64,000 bases of DNA from Odiellus spinosus (taxonomy: Eukaryota; Arthropoda; Arachnida; Opiliones; Phalangiidae), in contig OY987234.1 of assembly GCA_963920705.1 (NCBI GenBank), positions 22,277,794-22,341,793 on the forward strand, written 5' to 3'. The notes below the pieces were generated by a model that saw nothing but the letters and a program-made list of their open reading frames with translations, was not told the DNA's origin and did no database searches. Below are positions 46,510-61,123 of the stretch, one piece after another; within the stretch, counting starts at the first letter, position 1, and each line of letters starts with the position of its first letter. The position numbers and the translations under genes were made by a program.

Positions 46510-49500
46510 CATCTGGTTTTTTCCTCGTAATTAGTTACGTATAATATAATTATATCGTTCAAATATCTTTTAACGAGAAAAAACCCGGTTAAAATCAACC
46601 AAATACTCTAAATAATACTTTAATGGCGCCCTATGGACTTCTAACATGGTTGGTCTCAACTCTCTTTAATCATACTTTAATGGAAGTAGGACCCCAAAAT
46701 GAACCGAAATCAATCAAAAAAAGTTCCAGATTCGAAACTTTATTTTTGCTCATTTTCGAAAAAGCCAAAAAAGGGAGAATGAAAATTTTGAGTTGTTCGC
46801 GGAGTTCGAAAATGGCCAAAGTTTCGAATCTAGAACTTTTTTGGTGGTTTTATGTTGGTTTTGGGGTCCTATTTCCACTAAAGCGAGTTCAGACCGATCA
46901 GTTCATTAGTTTTGTCAAAATAAAATATTTAAAATCAGATTTCGTCATATTAATCTCCATAGGGCATCAATTAATGTTTTATTTGAATTATTTGGTTAAG
47001 GTTAAATGACACTTAAACGACGTAATTATAATTTACGTAACTAATTATTAGGAAAAATCCCGGTCAGAATGAATTAGATACTCAAAATAATACATTATCC
47101 GCGCCCTATGGGTTTTTATAATGGGGAATCTATATTTTAAATATTTTATTTTGACAAAACTAATGAACTGATCGGTCTCAACTCGCTTTAATGGAAATAG
47201 GACCTCAAAACCAACCGAAATCCAACAAAAAAAGTTTCAGATTCGAAACTTTATTTTTGACATTTTCGAACTCGGCGAAAATCTCAAAATTTAATTCTCC
47301 CTTTTTTGGTTTTTTCGTTTTTTTGAAAATGGCCAAAAATAAAGTTTCGAATGTGGAACTTTTTTTGGTGGATTTCGGTTGGTTTTGGGGTCCTATTTCC
47401 ATTAAAGCGAGTTGAGACCGATTCGTTAATTAGTTTTGTCAAAATTAAATATTTAAAATCAGATTTCGCCATGTTATTCTCCATAGGGCACCAATTAATG
47501 TTTTCTTTAAATTATTTGGTTGATTTTAACCGGGTTTTTTCTCGTTAAATGACACTTAAACGACGTAATTATAATTTACGTAACTAATTACTAGGAAAAA
47601 AACCCGGTCAGAATGAATTAGATACTCAAAATAATACATTATCCGTGCCCTATGGGTTTTTATAATGGGGAATCTGGATTTTAAATATTTTATTTTGACA
47701 AAACTAATGAACTGATCGGTCTCAACTCACTTTAATGGAAATAGGACCTCAAAACCAACCGAAATCCAACAAAAAAAGTTTCAGATTCGAAACTTTATTT
47801 TTGACATTTTCGAACTCGGCGAAAATCTCAAAATTTAATTCTCCCTTTTTTGGTTTTTTGGTTTTTTTGAAAATGGCCAAAAATAAAGTTTCGAATGTGG
47901 AACTTTTTTTGCTGGTTTTATGTTGGTTTTGGGGTCCTATTTCCATTAAAGCGAGTTGAGACCGATCAGTTCATTAGTTTTGTCAAAATAAAATATTTAA
48001 AATCCAGATTCCCCATTATAAAAACCCATAGGGCGCGGATAATGTATTATATTGAGTATCTAATTCATTCTGACCGGGTTTTTTTCCTAGTAATTAGTTA
48101 CGTAAATTATAATTACGTCGTTTAAGTGTCATTTAACGAGAAAAAACCCGGTTAAAATCAACCAAATAATTTAAAGAAAACATTAATTGTTGCCCTATGG
48201 AGATTAACATGGCGAAATCTGATTTTAAACATTTAATTTTGACAAAACTAATTAACGGATCGGTTTGAACTCGCTTTAATGGAAATAGGACCCCAAAACC
48301 AACCGAAATCCACCAAAAAAAGTTCCAGATTCGAAACTTTATTTTTGGCCATTTTCAAAAAAACGAAAAATGGGAGAATGAAATTGTGATTTTCGCCGAG
48401 TTCGAAAATGCCAAAAATAAAGTTTCGAATCTGAAACTTTTTTTGCTGGTTTTATGTTGGTTTTGGGGTCCTATTTCCATTAAAGCGAGTTGAGACCGAT
48501 CCGTTAATTAGTTTTTTCAAAATTAAATATTTAAAATCAGATTTCGCCATGTTATTCTCCATAGGGCACCAATTAATGTTTTCTTTAAATTATTTGGTTG
48601 ATTTTAACCGGGTTTTTTCTCATTAAATGACACTTAAACTACGTAATTATAATTTACGTAACTAATTACTATAAAAAAAAACCGGTCAGAATGAATTAGA
48701 TACTCAAAATAATACATTATCCGCGCCCTATGGGTTTTTATAATGGGAAATCTGGATTTTAAATATTTTATTTTGACAAAACTAATGAACTGATCGGTCT
48801 CAACTCGCTTTAATGGAAATAGGACCCCAAAACCAACCGAAATCCACCAAAAAAAGTTCCAGATTCGAAACTTTATTTTTGGCCATTTTCAAAAAAAACG
48901 AAAAAACCAAAAAAGGGAGAATTAAATTTTGAGATTTTCGCCGAGTTCGAAAATGTCAAAAATAAAGTTTCGAATCCGGAACTTTTTTTGGTGGATTTCG
49001 GTTGGTTTTGGGGTCCTATTTCCATTAAAGCGAGTTGAGACCGATCCGTTAATTAATTTTGTCAAAATTAAATATTTAAAATCAGATTTCGCCATGTTAT
49101 TCACCATAGGGCACCAATTAATGTTTTCTTTAAATTATTTGGTTGATTTTAACCGGGTTTTTTCTCGTTAAATGACACTTAAACGACGTAATTATAATTT
49201 ACGTAACTAATTATTAGGAAAAAACCCGGTCAGAATGACCAAAAAATTTAAAGAAAACATTAATTGGTGCCCTATGGAGAATAACATTGTGAAATCTGAT
49301 TTTAAATATTTTATTTTGACAAAACTAATGAACTGATCGGTCTCAACTCGCTTTAATGGAAATAGGACCTCAAAACCAACCGAAATCCAACAAAAAAAGT
49401 TTCAGATTCGAAACTTTATTTTTGACATTTTCGAACTCGGCGAAAATCTCAAAATTTAATTCTCCCTTTTTTGGTTTATTCGTTTTTTTGAAAATGGCCA

Positions 49501-50410
49501 AAAATAAAGTTTCGAATGTGAAACTTTTTTTGGTGGATTTCGGTTGGTTTTGGGGTCCTATTTCCATTAAAGCGAGTTGAGACCGATCCGCTAATTAGTT
49601 TTGTCAAAATTAAATATTTAAAATCAGATTTCGCCATGTTATTCTCCATAGGGCACCAATTAATGTTTTCTTTAAATTATTTGGTTGATTTTAACCGGGT
49701 TTTTTCTCGTTAAATGACACTTAAACGACGTAATTATAATTTACGTAACTAATTACTAGGAAAAAAACCCGGTCAGAATGAATTAGATACTCAAAATAAT
49801 ACATTATCCGCGCCCTATGGGTTTTTATAATGGGAAATCTGGATTTTAAATATTTTATTTTGACAAAACTAATGAACTGATCAGTCTGAACTCGCTTTAA
49901 TGGAAATAGGACCCCAAAACCAACATAAAACCAGCAAAAAAAGTTCCAGATTCGAAACTTTATTTTTGGCCATTTTCAAAAAAAACGAAAAAAGGGAGAA
50001 TTAAATTTTGTGATTTTCGCCGAGTTCGAAAATGTCAAAAATAAAGTTTCGAATCCGGAACTTTTTTTGGTGGATTTCGGTTCCTTTTGGGGTCCTATTT
50101 CCATTAAAGCGAGTTGAGGCCAATCCGTTAATCAGTTTTGTCAAAATTAAATGTTTAAAATCCAGATTTGCTATGTAAATCTCCATAGAGCATGGATAAT
50201 TAATTATTTGGGTAATTTTATTGAGTCTGATCTTGTTTTTTCCGCGTAATTAGTTACGTTAATTCTAATTATATCGTTTAAATGTCTTTTAAGGAGAAAA
50301 AAGCCCTGTTACATTCAAGCAAATACTCCAAATAATACATTAATGGTGTCCTATGGAGATTAACATGGCGAAACCTGATTTAAAATATTTTATTTTAACA
50401 AAACTGAATA
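46510..50410. repeat. Palindromic satellite array, about 543-bp period, about 7 units
   Basis: The landmark GACGTAATTATAATTTACGT, followed by AACTAATTA, recurs near 47,018, 47,561, 48,645, 49,188 and 49,731, and in reverse orientation near 48,100; diverged forms mark both ends (about 46,530 and 50,250). Within each unit the segment starting GGAAATAGGACCCCAAAACC is followed by its own reverse complement, ending GGTTTTGGGGTCCTATTTCC. Units are therefore internally palindromic, and the same peptide-like frames appear on both strands. Copies differ by only a few per cent and by length of A/T runs. I found no transposase. Confidence 0.92.
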
Positions 50411-51413
50411 TAGCGAGAAAAGAAGTCGACTTTAAAGGGGCTCTAAAAATATAGCTGATAGTCCCTTTAAAGAGACCGTGTCTAGGAGCAGCCGACATTG
50501 TGACGTCAGTTCCTTATAGATGTAACCAATCAAATAGCTGGCCTTAAGGTATTAAACAAGAAGGTAAGACAGTATTAATATTACGCTTTACCCATCTCGA
50601 AAGTCGTATTCGGGAGGACCGAATTTAAGCTTTTCCCCTTTTTGGGTTTGATGAATATTAATATTTAGGTAAATGTTTTCCTAGTCAAATTGATTAGTTA
50701 TCCCCCTGATTTCTATTCATTTTATTTTAGTAGTCAAATGCCGTGACTAGTGTCTTACTTCGGAGCCTGGTTATAAACTTAGGCTTCTATGGAGGGATTA
50801 AATTATTCATCCATGGAAACTATTGAGTTTTTTGATCAGCATCATCCTGAAAACGCAAATTCGAGTAAAATAAAACAACGATTTAACTTAAATTCTTTTT
50901 TTTTAATTGTAGAATAATTCATAAACAAAATTTTGCGTATTACATTGATCAAACTTCTATAATTAATAACCTTACACTATTTACCAACTATTGACTTGAA
51001 AATTTGTTAATTTTTTTTTGTATATAATTTATCTAAATTTACATAATAATGGCATCAACAAAAATACAAACACGCCATCTATTCGTCAAATTGGGAGAAA
51101 ATTTGTCTATACACAGAAATAGGGAAGGAGTTCGGCAAAATATCATCGTATACAATTTTTCAAATTCTTTTTATCAATTCCAGCGAGGTGGAAAACAAGA
51201 AAAAGCACTTTCTCGGTTATTTTAAATCAGTTCGAAAGATTTTTTTTGCACACAAACTAAAAAAAACTCCGTTAACGGCTAAAACAGAACAAAAAAGCCT
51301 TTTTTTTTTTTTTTTCTACACTAGGATCACCCTTAGATTTTTGAAATTTTTAAAAGAAGAAAAAATAAGTTTGAATAAACGCGCCAGTAGTTCAATTTAA
51401 CTATTATACGAAT
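50411..51413. other. Intergenic between the satellite and NAA30
   Basis: A fragment at 50,430-50,475 (GACTTTAAAGGGGC and GTCCCTTTAAAG) resembles MITE family D. The remainder is AT-rich and probably holds the NAA30 3' untranslated region. Confidence 0.5.
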
Positions 51414-53277
51414 TTATCGCAGCCACAACTTTAATCTTAGAGCGTCTACGCCATTCAAGTAGTATCGGAATAGACGCTTGTCTCTAACAAATCCCAAGTT
51501 TTCGTACAGTTGCAACGCCGGTTTATTGGTAATCTCAGTTTCTAACACAACCTGAAATATTTAGAATAATTTTTATTAGATAAAATTTTCTTTTCCAATC
51601 TTCACTTAAGCGACTAACTTCGTCAGCATCATCCGCTATCATAGCTTGTATCGCTTTTAGGACTAGGTTAGAACCTGAAATGGATTTCATTTACAATTTA
51701 TTATTATATAGCTACAAAGGCTCCCACCATAATCCGAAAAAAGGGACTTTTTAGGGCAAAATACGGTTGAAAAATGGTGAGAGTCACGCTTTAAGTATTT
51801 TGATTGACCTTACAATGTAATATACCTTAGATTTATTGAAAATGGGAACTTGAGAGAACACATTCAAATTTTAGGGGATTTTATGGACTTAGAAATAAAA
51901 TAGGGACTTTCAGGTATTTAAGGGACAAAATTTGGGAGCTCAGTGCCAGACAGTAAAATAATTTTTAATTGTTTTATAATTTTTACCAATTCTTTTTTTC
52001 CTATATTTTTCGTCAACAGCCAGCATGGCAATATACCCTCTTCGAATATTCTTTTTGTGCATATCAAGCTTGCAAACTATCGCTCCAACGCACGCATCTT
52101 CTATTAAAGCCTATTAATAATAAAAATAAAAAATTGAGAAGGTTATTACTTATTAGAGAGCAACAAGTCAAATCTTTCGTACCAAATAGCATAGGTGAGG
52201 CCAGTTGTGGATGAAGTACCGATACGTATAGACAGAGTACGGTTCCGACAAATCTTTTTGTATCAAACGCATGATATCAGGCATTTGTGTCTCTGACTCG
52301 TAGCCAACGTAGGTGACAGAGTCCAAACTCGACTGGGTTTGAAAAGTCTTTCTATCATTCGCCACGCACTCTGACACGTAGCTCAAGAAGGGTCCGCAAT
52401 CTACATTCTGAGCTCTCGATTGACAGAGCTGACTTTGACAATTTAAACGGTAGCATCCGCCATCCTTATTATTTAGACCTACGAAACCATTCATCCCGTT
52501 ACTCATTGCAGCAGCCTCGGAATACCAGTTATCAGGGTGACACTGCGCAAAGGGCTTACAAGAAGGATTCGCGCAGTCACTATTACATTTGGCAGACATT
52601 TTACTCTCTTTCGAGGGTACTCTGGTGTCTAAATCGTTGCGATGTTTGCTGAGGCACAAATTTGGCATCTCACCAAGAGAGGATGGATATTTGGGCCTGC
52701 AGCCATTTAGTTTAGAAATAGCCTTCGACACTAGGCCAACTTGTTCGGAAGTTTTAATATCTAAAGATTGTCCTAAACGAAGTTTATCATTCAGCTGACC
52801 TATCAAGCCTACAGCTTCTTTTTCTATATTAAAGTGGCAGTCTTCCCGACCATCACCGACGTCGCTGTTTGAACTAGGAGTCATTGACGAGAGTGTACCA
52901 TTCTGCGAAATATTTGCGGAGTCGCCAATGCACGAATTTGGGCTAGTCCTGGGTTTACACGACACGCAGTGCGTAGTATCCTCCTCACTCTTCCGCGTAA
53001 GGCTTGTATCTAAATCACTGGTCGAACTAGTAGATGAATTACGATCGTAGCTAGCGTGAGACGCGCTTGTAGAACGCCGTTTCTGATAATCTATTCCGTG
53101 TTCTTCGGGTGAACCAGTAGGATTAAAACGGGACCTGTATTCCAAATCAGTTTCTGAGTTAATAATGCCTTCTATTCCGCAATACGTAGAGGTACTAGGC
53201 CTCGGTCTACACGTAAACATAGGTCCAATTTCCAGAGCCCTATCGTCCACGCTACCGCATTCCAGCCCGCCTTCCAT
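51414..53277 (-). CDS. NAA30: N-alpha-acetyltransferase 30, NatC catalytic subunit
   Basis: Transfers acetyl from acetyl-CoA to N-terminal Met of nascent proteins starting Met-Leu/Ile/Phe/Trp, on the ribosome with NAA35 and NAA38. Exons: 52183-53277, 51987-52110, 51619-51674, 51414-51551, total 1413 nt or 470 aa. Residues 1 to about 325 are Ser/Thr/Asn/Cys-rich, low in hydrophobics, and probably disordered, as in human NAA30 but longer. The GNAT domain fills the C-terminus: [81 protein letters not shown] and the end LRLKLWLR. The acetyl-CoA loop reads RKKRIGS where R/Q-x-x-G-x-G/A is usual. The start is the first in-frame ATG (MEGGLECG). An upstream ATG (MAESM, 53401-53403) followed by a GTTAGT donor could supply another first exon. 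Confidence 0.95.
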
Positions 53278-54724
53278 TTGTTTTAGGTAAATTAACGATG
53301 TTACGTACTCAATCACTTCTAATCGAAACTTATAAAGCTCATTTATATATTTAAAATGTAAATATACTTTTCAATTCACACTAACTTGCATACTCTCGGC
53401 CATGACTTTCGTTTCTGAAAGGAACTATCTCCTCTGGATTTATTTCCGCTTTTGCGCAGCTGTGAATTTTATTTTCGGACTTGTGTCGATTCTCGACTCC
53501 GGTTGCCCGGGTGCACTGTGTGAAGAGCTTTGCATAGCGCACTAATCCAGAACTGGCTTCGTCAGCATTACTTTATACTGGAAATATTTAACTGATTTCG
53601 ATCGAAAACTATATTTAGAACGAACGGTTTCAGAATTCGCAGCCGAAACGCTGCCCGTAAATACCCGTCCCCCAGTGCTGCCAGCCACTTGTAAGGGCAC
53701 AGATAAAGGCCAGCAGTTCAGTTTTGGAGGCTCTCATCTGCTCTAAATTGAAATATCAAGCACCTGGCAACCCTGCAATGAAAGGAAAGATGGGTGGAAA
53801 TTTCCCACACCCCTTTATCGAAAATTATGTATAGATCTACTGAAATAATATCAAAAAATTATTTACAACAATAAAAATAATTATAGTCTCTACTTAAAAT
53901 ATTTATTGCGCGCCTTATAAAAATACAAAATAAGCGTGTCAAAAGTTTAATCTCCTCCTCTAGCTTGTTCATGCAGTGGCAATGAAAACAAGTTCACATG
54001 TGAATAAATTATGTAAAGGTTTTAATTTTCGGTCCCAAAAACGATGGGAAGACCCATATAAGGATTACTCTTTATTTGGAATTTTTTTTACTACATTCCG
54101 TACATGGAAATCTAGATCAACAAAATTTCATTCATCATTCCTCCCCCACTAAAGACCCGTTCAGACGGCAAATATTTCTAGCTGCTAAACACGCCTGTTT
54201 TTTTTTTAATAATTTAACTCTGCTTTAATAATAAAGCAGAGTAAATTTCTTCGGTGTGGACAAGGCGTTTTAAAGTATAAATCAGTAAATCAGATATTAG
54301 CAAGACTACGAGTATTTGATTAAATCAAACGTGCGAGAAAAATTACCCGTGTGAAGTGGCCTTAAATTAGGCAATGACCACGCCCTCCCCCTTTCCCCTC
54401 TATTTAAAAACTATTCTGAAGTGTACCGATCTTCTTGGAAGTTTGACGTGTGTTGTAGTCCGCATTCTTTGTGATTATTCCAGTAAAGGTTATTCGAAAA
54501 GATACATTTCTTTTCTTCTTTTTGGAATAAACCCTCCGTATTACTTTATTTTTATACAAGTAAGTCTATATAAATTCCCAAAGTTAATTTAATTACCTTA
54601 TTTTAAATGAAAAAAACAGGCCTTGGCTGGAATATGTTAAGCCTATTGGTTTCCATTTTCCATCTATATCTATGACTAACACCCGCCCAACTTTTAATTT
54701 TAAGGTTATATCATTTTGCTAAAG
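53278..54724. promoter_or_regulatory. Divergent intergenic region between NAA30 and Mlc-c
   Basis: About 1.4 kb separating two genes transcribed away from each other. Higher GC at 53,640-53,790 and a motif TGCCAGCCACTTG. It ends with TTTTGCTAAAG directly before the Mlc-c ATG. No third gene seen. A shared promoter is inference from the arrangement. Confidence 0.4.
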
Positions 54725-55168
54725 ATGGCTGGATTTTCCGAAGATCAAATAAACGAATATCAAGAAGCTTTTTCCCTTTTTGATAACCGTGGTGATGGAA
54801 AGATTAGTATCTCGCAGCTCGGAGACGTACTTAGAGCATTGGGTCAGAATCCCACAGAAGCTGAAGTCAAGAAATGCTGCCATCAACTAAAATCCGATGA
54901 CAGGATAGGATTCGAAGTTTTCCTTCCAATCTTGCAAACAATAAGCAAGAACAGAAGCACCGATACTGCTGAGGATTTTATCGAAGGATTGAGGCATTTT
55001 GATAAAGATGGAAATGGGTACATAAGCTCGGCTGAATTAAGGCATTTGCTTACGACATTAGGAGAAAAATTAACTGATGACGAAGTAGAACAACTGCTAG
55101 CTGGCCAGGAAGATTCGCAGGGAAATGTTCATTACGAGGATTTTGTAAGGATGGTAATGAGTGGCTGA
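54725..55168 (+). CDS. Mlc-c: Myosin essential light chain, non-muscle (Mlc-c)
   Basis: Binds the first IQ motif of the non-muscle myosin II heavy chain (and unconventional myosins) and stiffens the lever arm. It is 147 aa in a single uninterrupted exon, close to the usual length. It has four EF-hand-type lobes. Loop 1 (20-31, [12 protein letters not shown]) has Q at position 12 instead of E and probably does not bind calcium. Loop 3 (93-104, [12 protein letters not shown]) looks canonical. Diagnostic strings are [37 protein letters not shown] and the end FVRMVMSG. The frame opens at TTG 54716, but the ATG at 54725 gives the family N-terminus (MAGFSEDQ). AATAAA lies at about 55395. The lack of introns is odd because its neighbours are intron-rich, so a retrocopy is possible, though the frame is intact. 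Confidence 0.95.
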   Translation: MAGFSEDQINEYQEAFSLFDNRGDGKISISQLGDVLRALGQNPTEAEVKKCCHQLKSDDRIGFEVFLPILQTISKNRSTDTAEDFIEGLRHFDKDGNGYISSAELRHLLTTLGEKLTDDEVEQLLAGQEDSQGNVHYEDFVRMVMSG

Positions 55169-56313
55169 GCTTTTTTTTTGAACCCTCTATCTTTAATTAA
55201 CATATTCGCTATTATTTGCCCAATATTAGAGATTTTAGAAATAATTTGGCAATTGTTTATTTTATTATCAAGATTTTGCTTTTGTTTAATGTATATTTAA
55301 AGTTTTTTAACATTCGCATAAATTTCGTGAACAATCCAACATCATTTGTGATTAAGATATTAAATTGGATTAATTGAATTAAAAAAAATTCCAAAATAAA
55401 ACCTTGTTTATAAACTGTTTTTTAAAAACGATTCGTGACTGGGTAGCAATTCCAAAAAAATCATAATTTATTGTACACTACTTAATTAATGAGTAATTTC
55501 AGTTAACTTAAATCTATTACCCTCATATTTTTTATTAATGAATTAACTTCCAGAGTAATTACATTCCTGTTAATGCGTAATGTTGTTAAAAGCAATTTTA
55601 AAAGTTTTTGTTTGCAGGTAACATTATTCTGGGAACAATGACTAAATTTGATAAGAGATGCTTTCACACAAGTTATTGTATGTTGTAATTAAATATGCAC
55701 AATATTTTTATTAAAGGAAAGAAAGGAAATTCTGGGTGTAATTTTTTAGAAAATCATGTATATGTTAAATAATAAAAACATTTTAATAATGTGTTATTTG
55801 ATTTATTGATGAATTTGAAATTTTTATACTCATAAACCAACTTCCAGGGGCTACGCCATTGGGGTACAAATTAGTACTAAGATTCCACATTCCACAAGCG
55901 TAAAACGAGTGAAAATAAATCTGTGTGCATCCGCCTTTAAAGTTGATTCCTCGCCACCTATCGACACAAATAATTAACTAATAAATTCGTTTCTTTACGC
56001 TTTCGCGATCATATTGGCTCATTCTGGAACGCACTGAAAAATAACGGTTCTTAAAATTCCATGTTAAAATGATCTAATTTGCATAAAATAACATGGGATT
56101 TCAAGAACGCCTAAATTTTGGTGCATTCCGATACGTAGACCGATTCGAAAATGGAGAGGATCTTAGCTAAAGCAGAACCTTCTTATGCCTCCATGGCGTT
56201 GTTTCCCTGCTTTACCGCTGGAAGGTCATGAAGTGTTCCGGCTGAGCCGAGATAAAGTTGAATTTTTTTAATCCAATTTAATTGTTTAAAAGTTTAATTA
56301 ACTATTTAGCAAA
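55169..56313. other. Mlc-c 3' region and p38 upstream region
   Basis: AT-rich sequence holding AATAAA motifs at about 55,395 and, on both sides of the intergenic space, no open frame. CG-containing stretches at 56,120-56,260 are candidates for the p38 promoter and untranslated exon. Confidence 0.5.

Positions 56314-61123
<4,810 letters not shown>

Noticed and set aside
46623-50186. Many frames of 60-128 codons on both strands with near-identical peptides (MEIGPQNQPKS...).
   Set aside because: The same peptide appears on both strands because the DNA is palindromic; units have frame-breaking differences and no recognisable domain.
54716-54724. Earlier TTG start for Mlc-c giving MLKMAGF.
   Set aside because: Nuclear animal genes rarely use TTG, and the ATG three codons later gives the normal family N-terminus.
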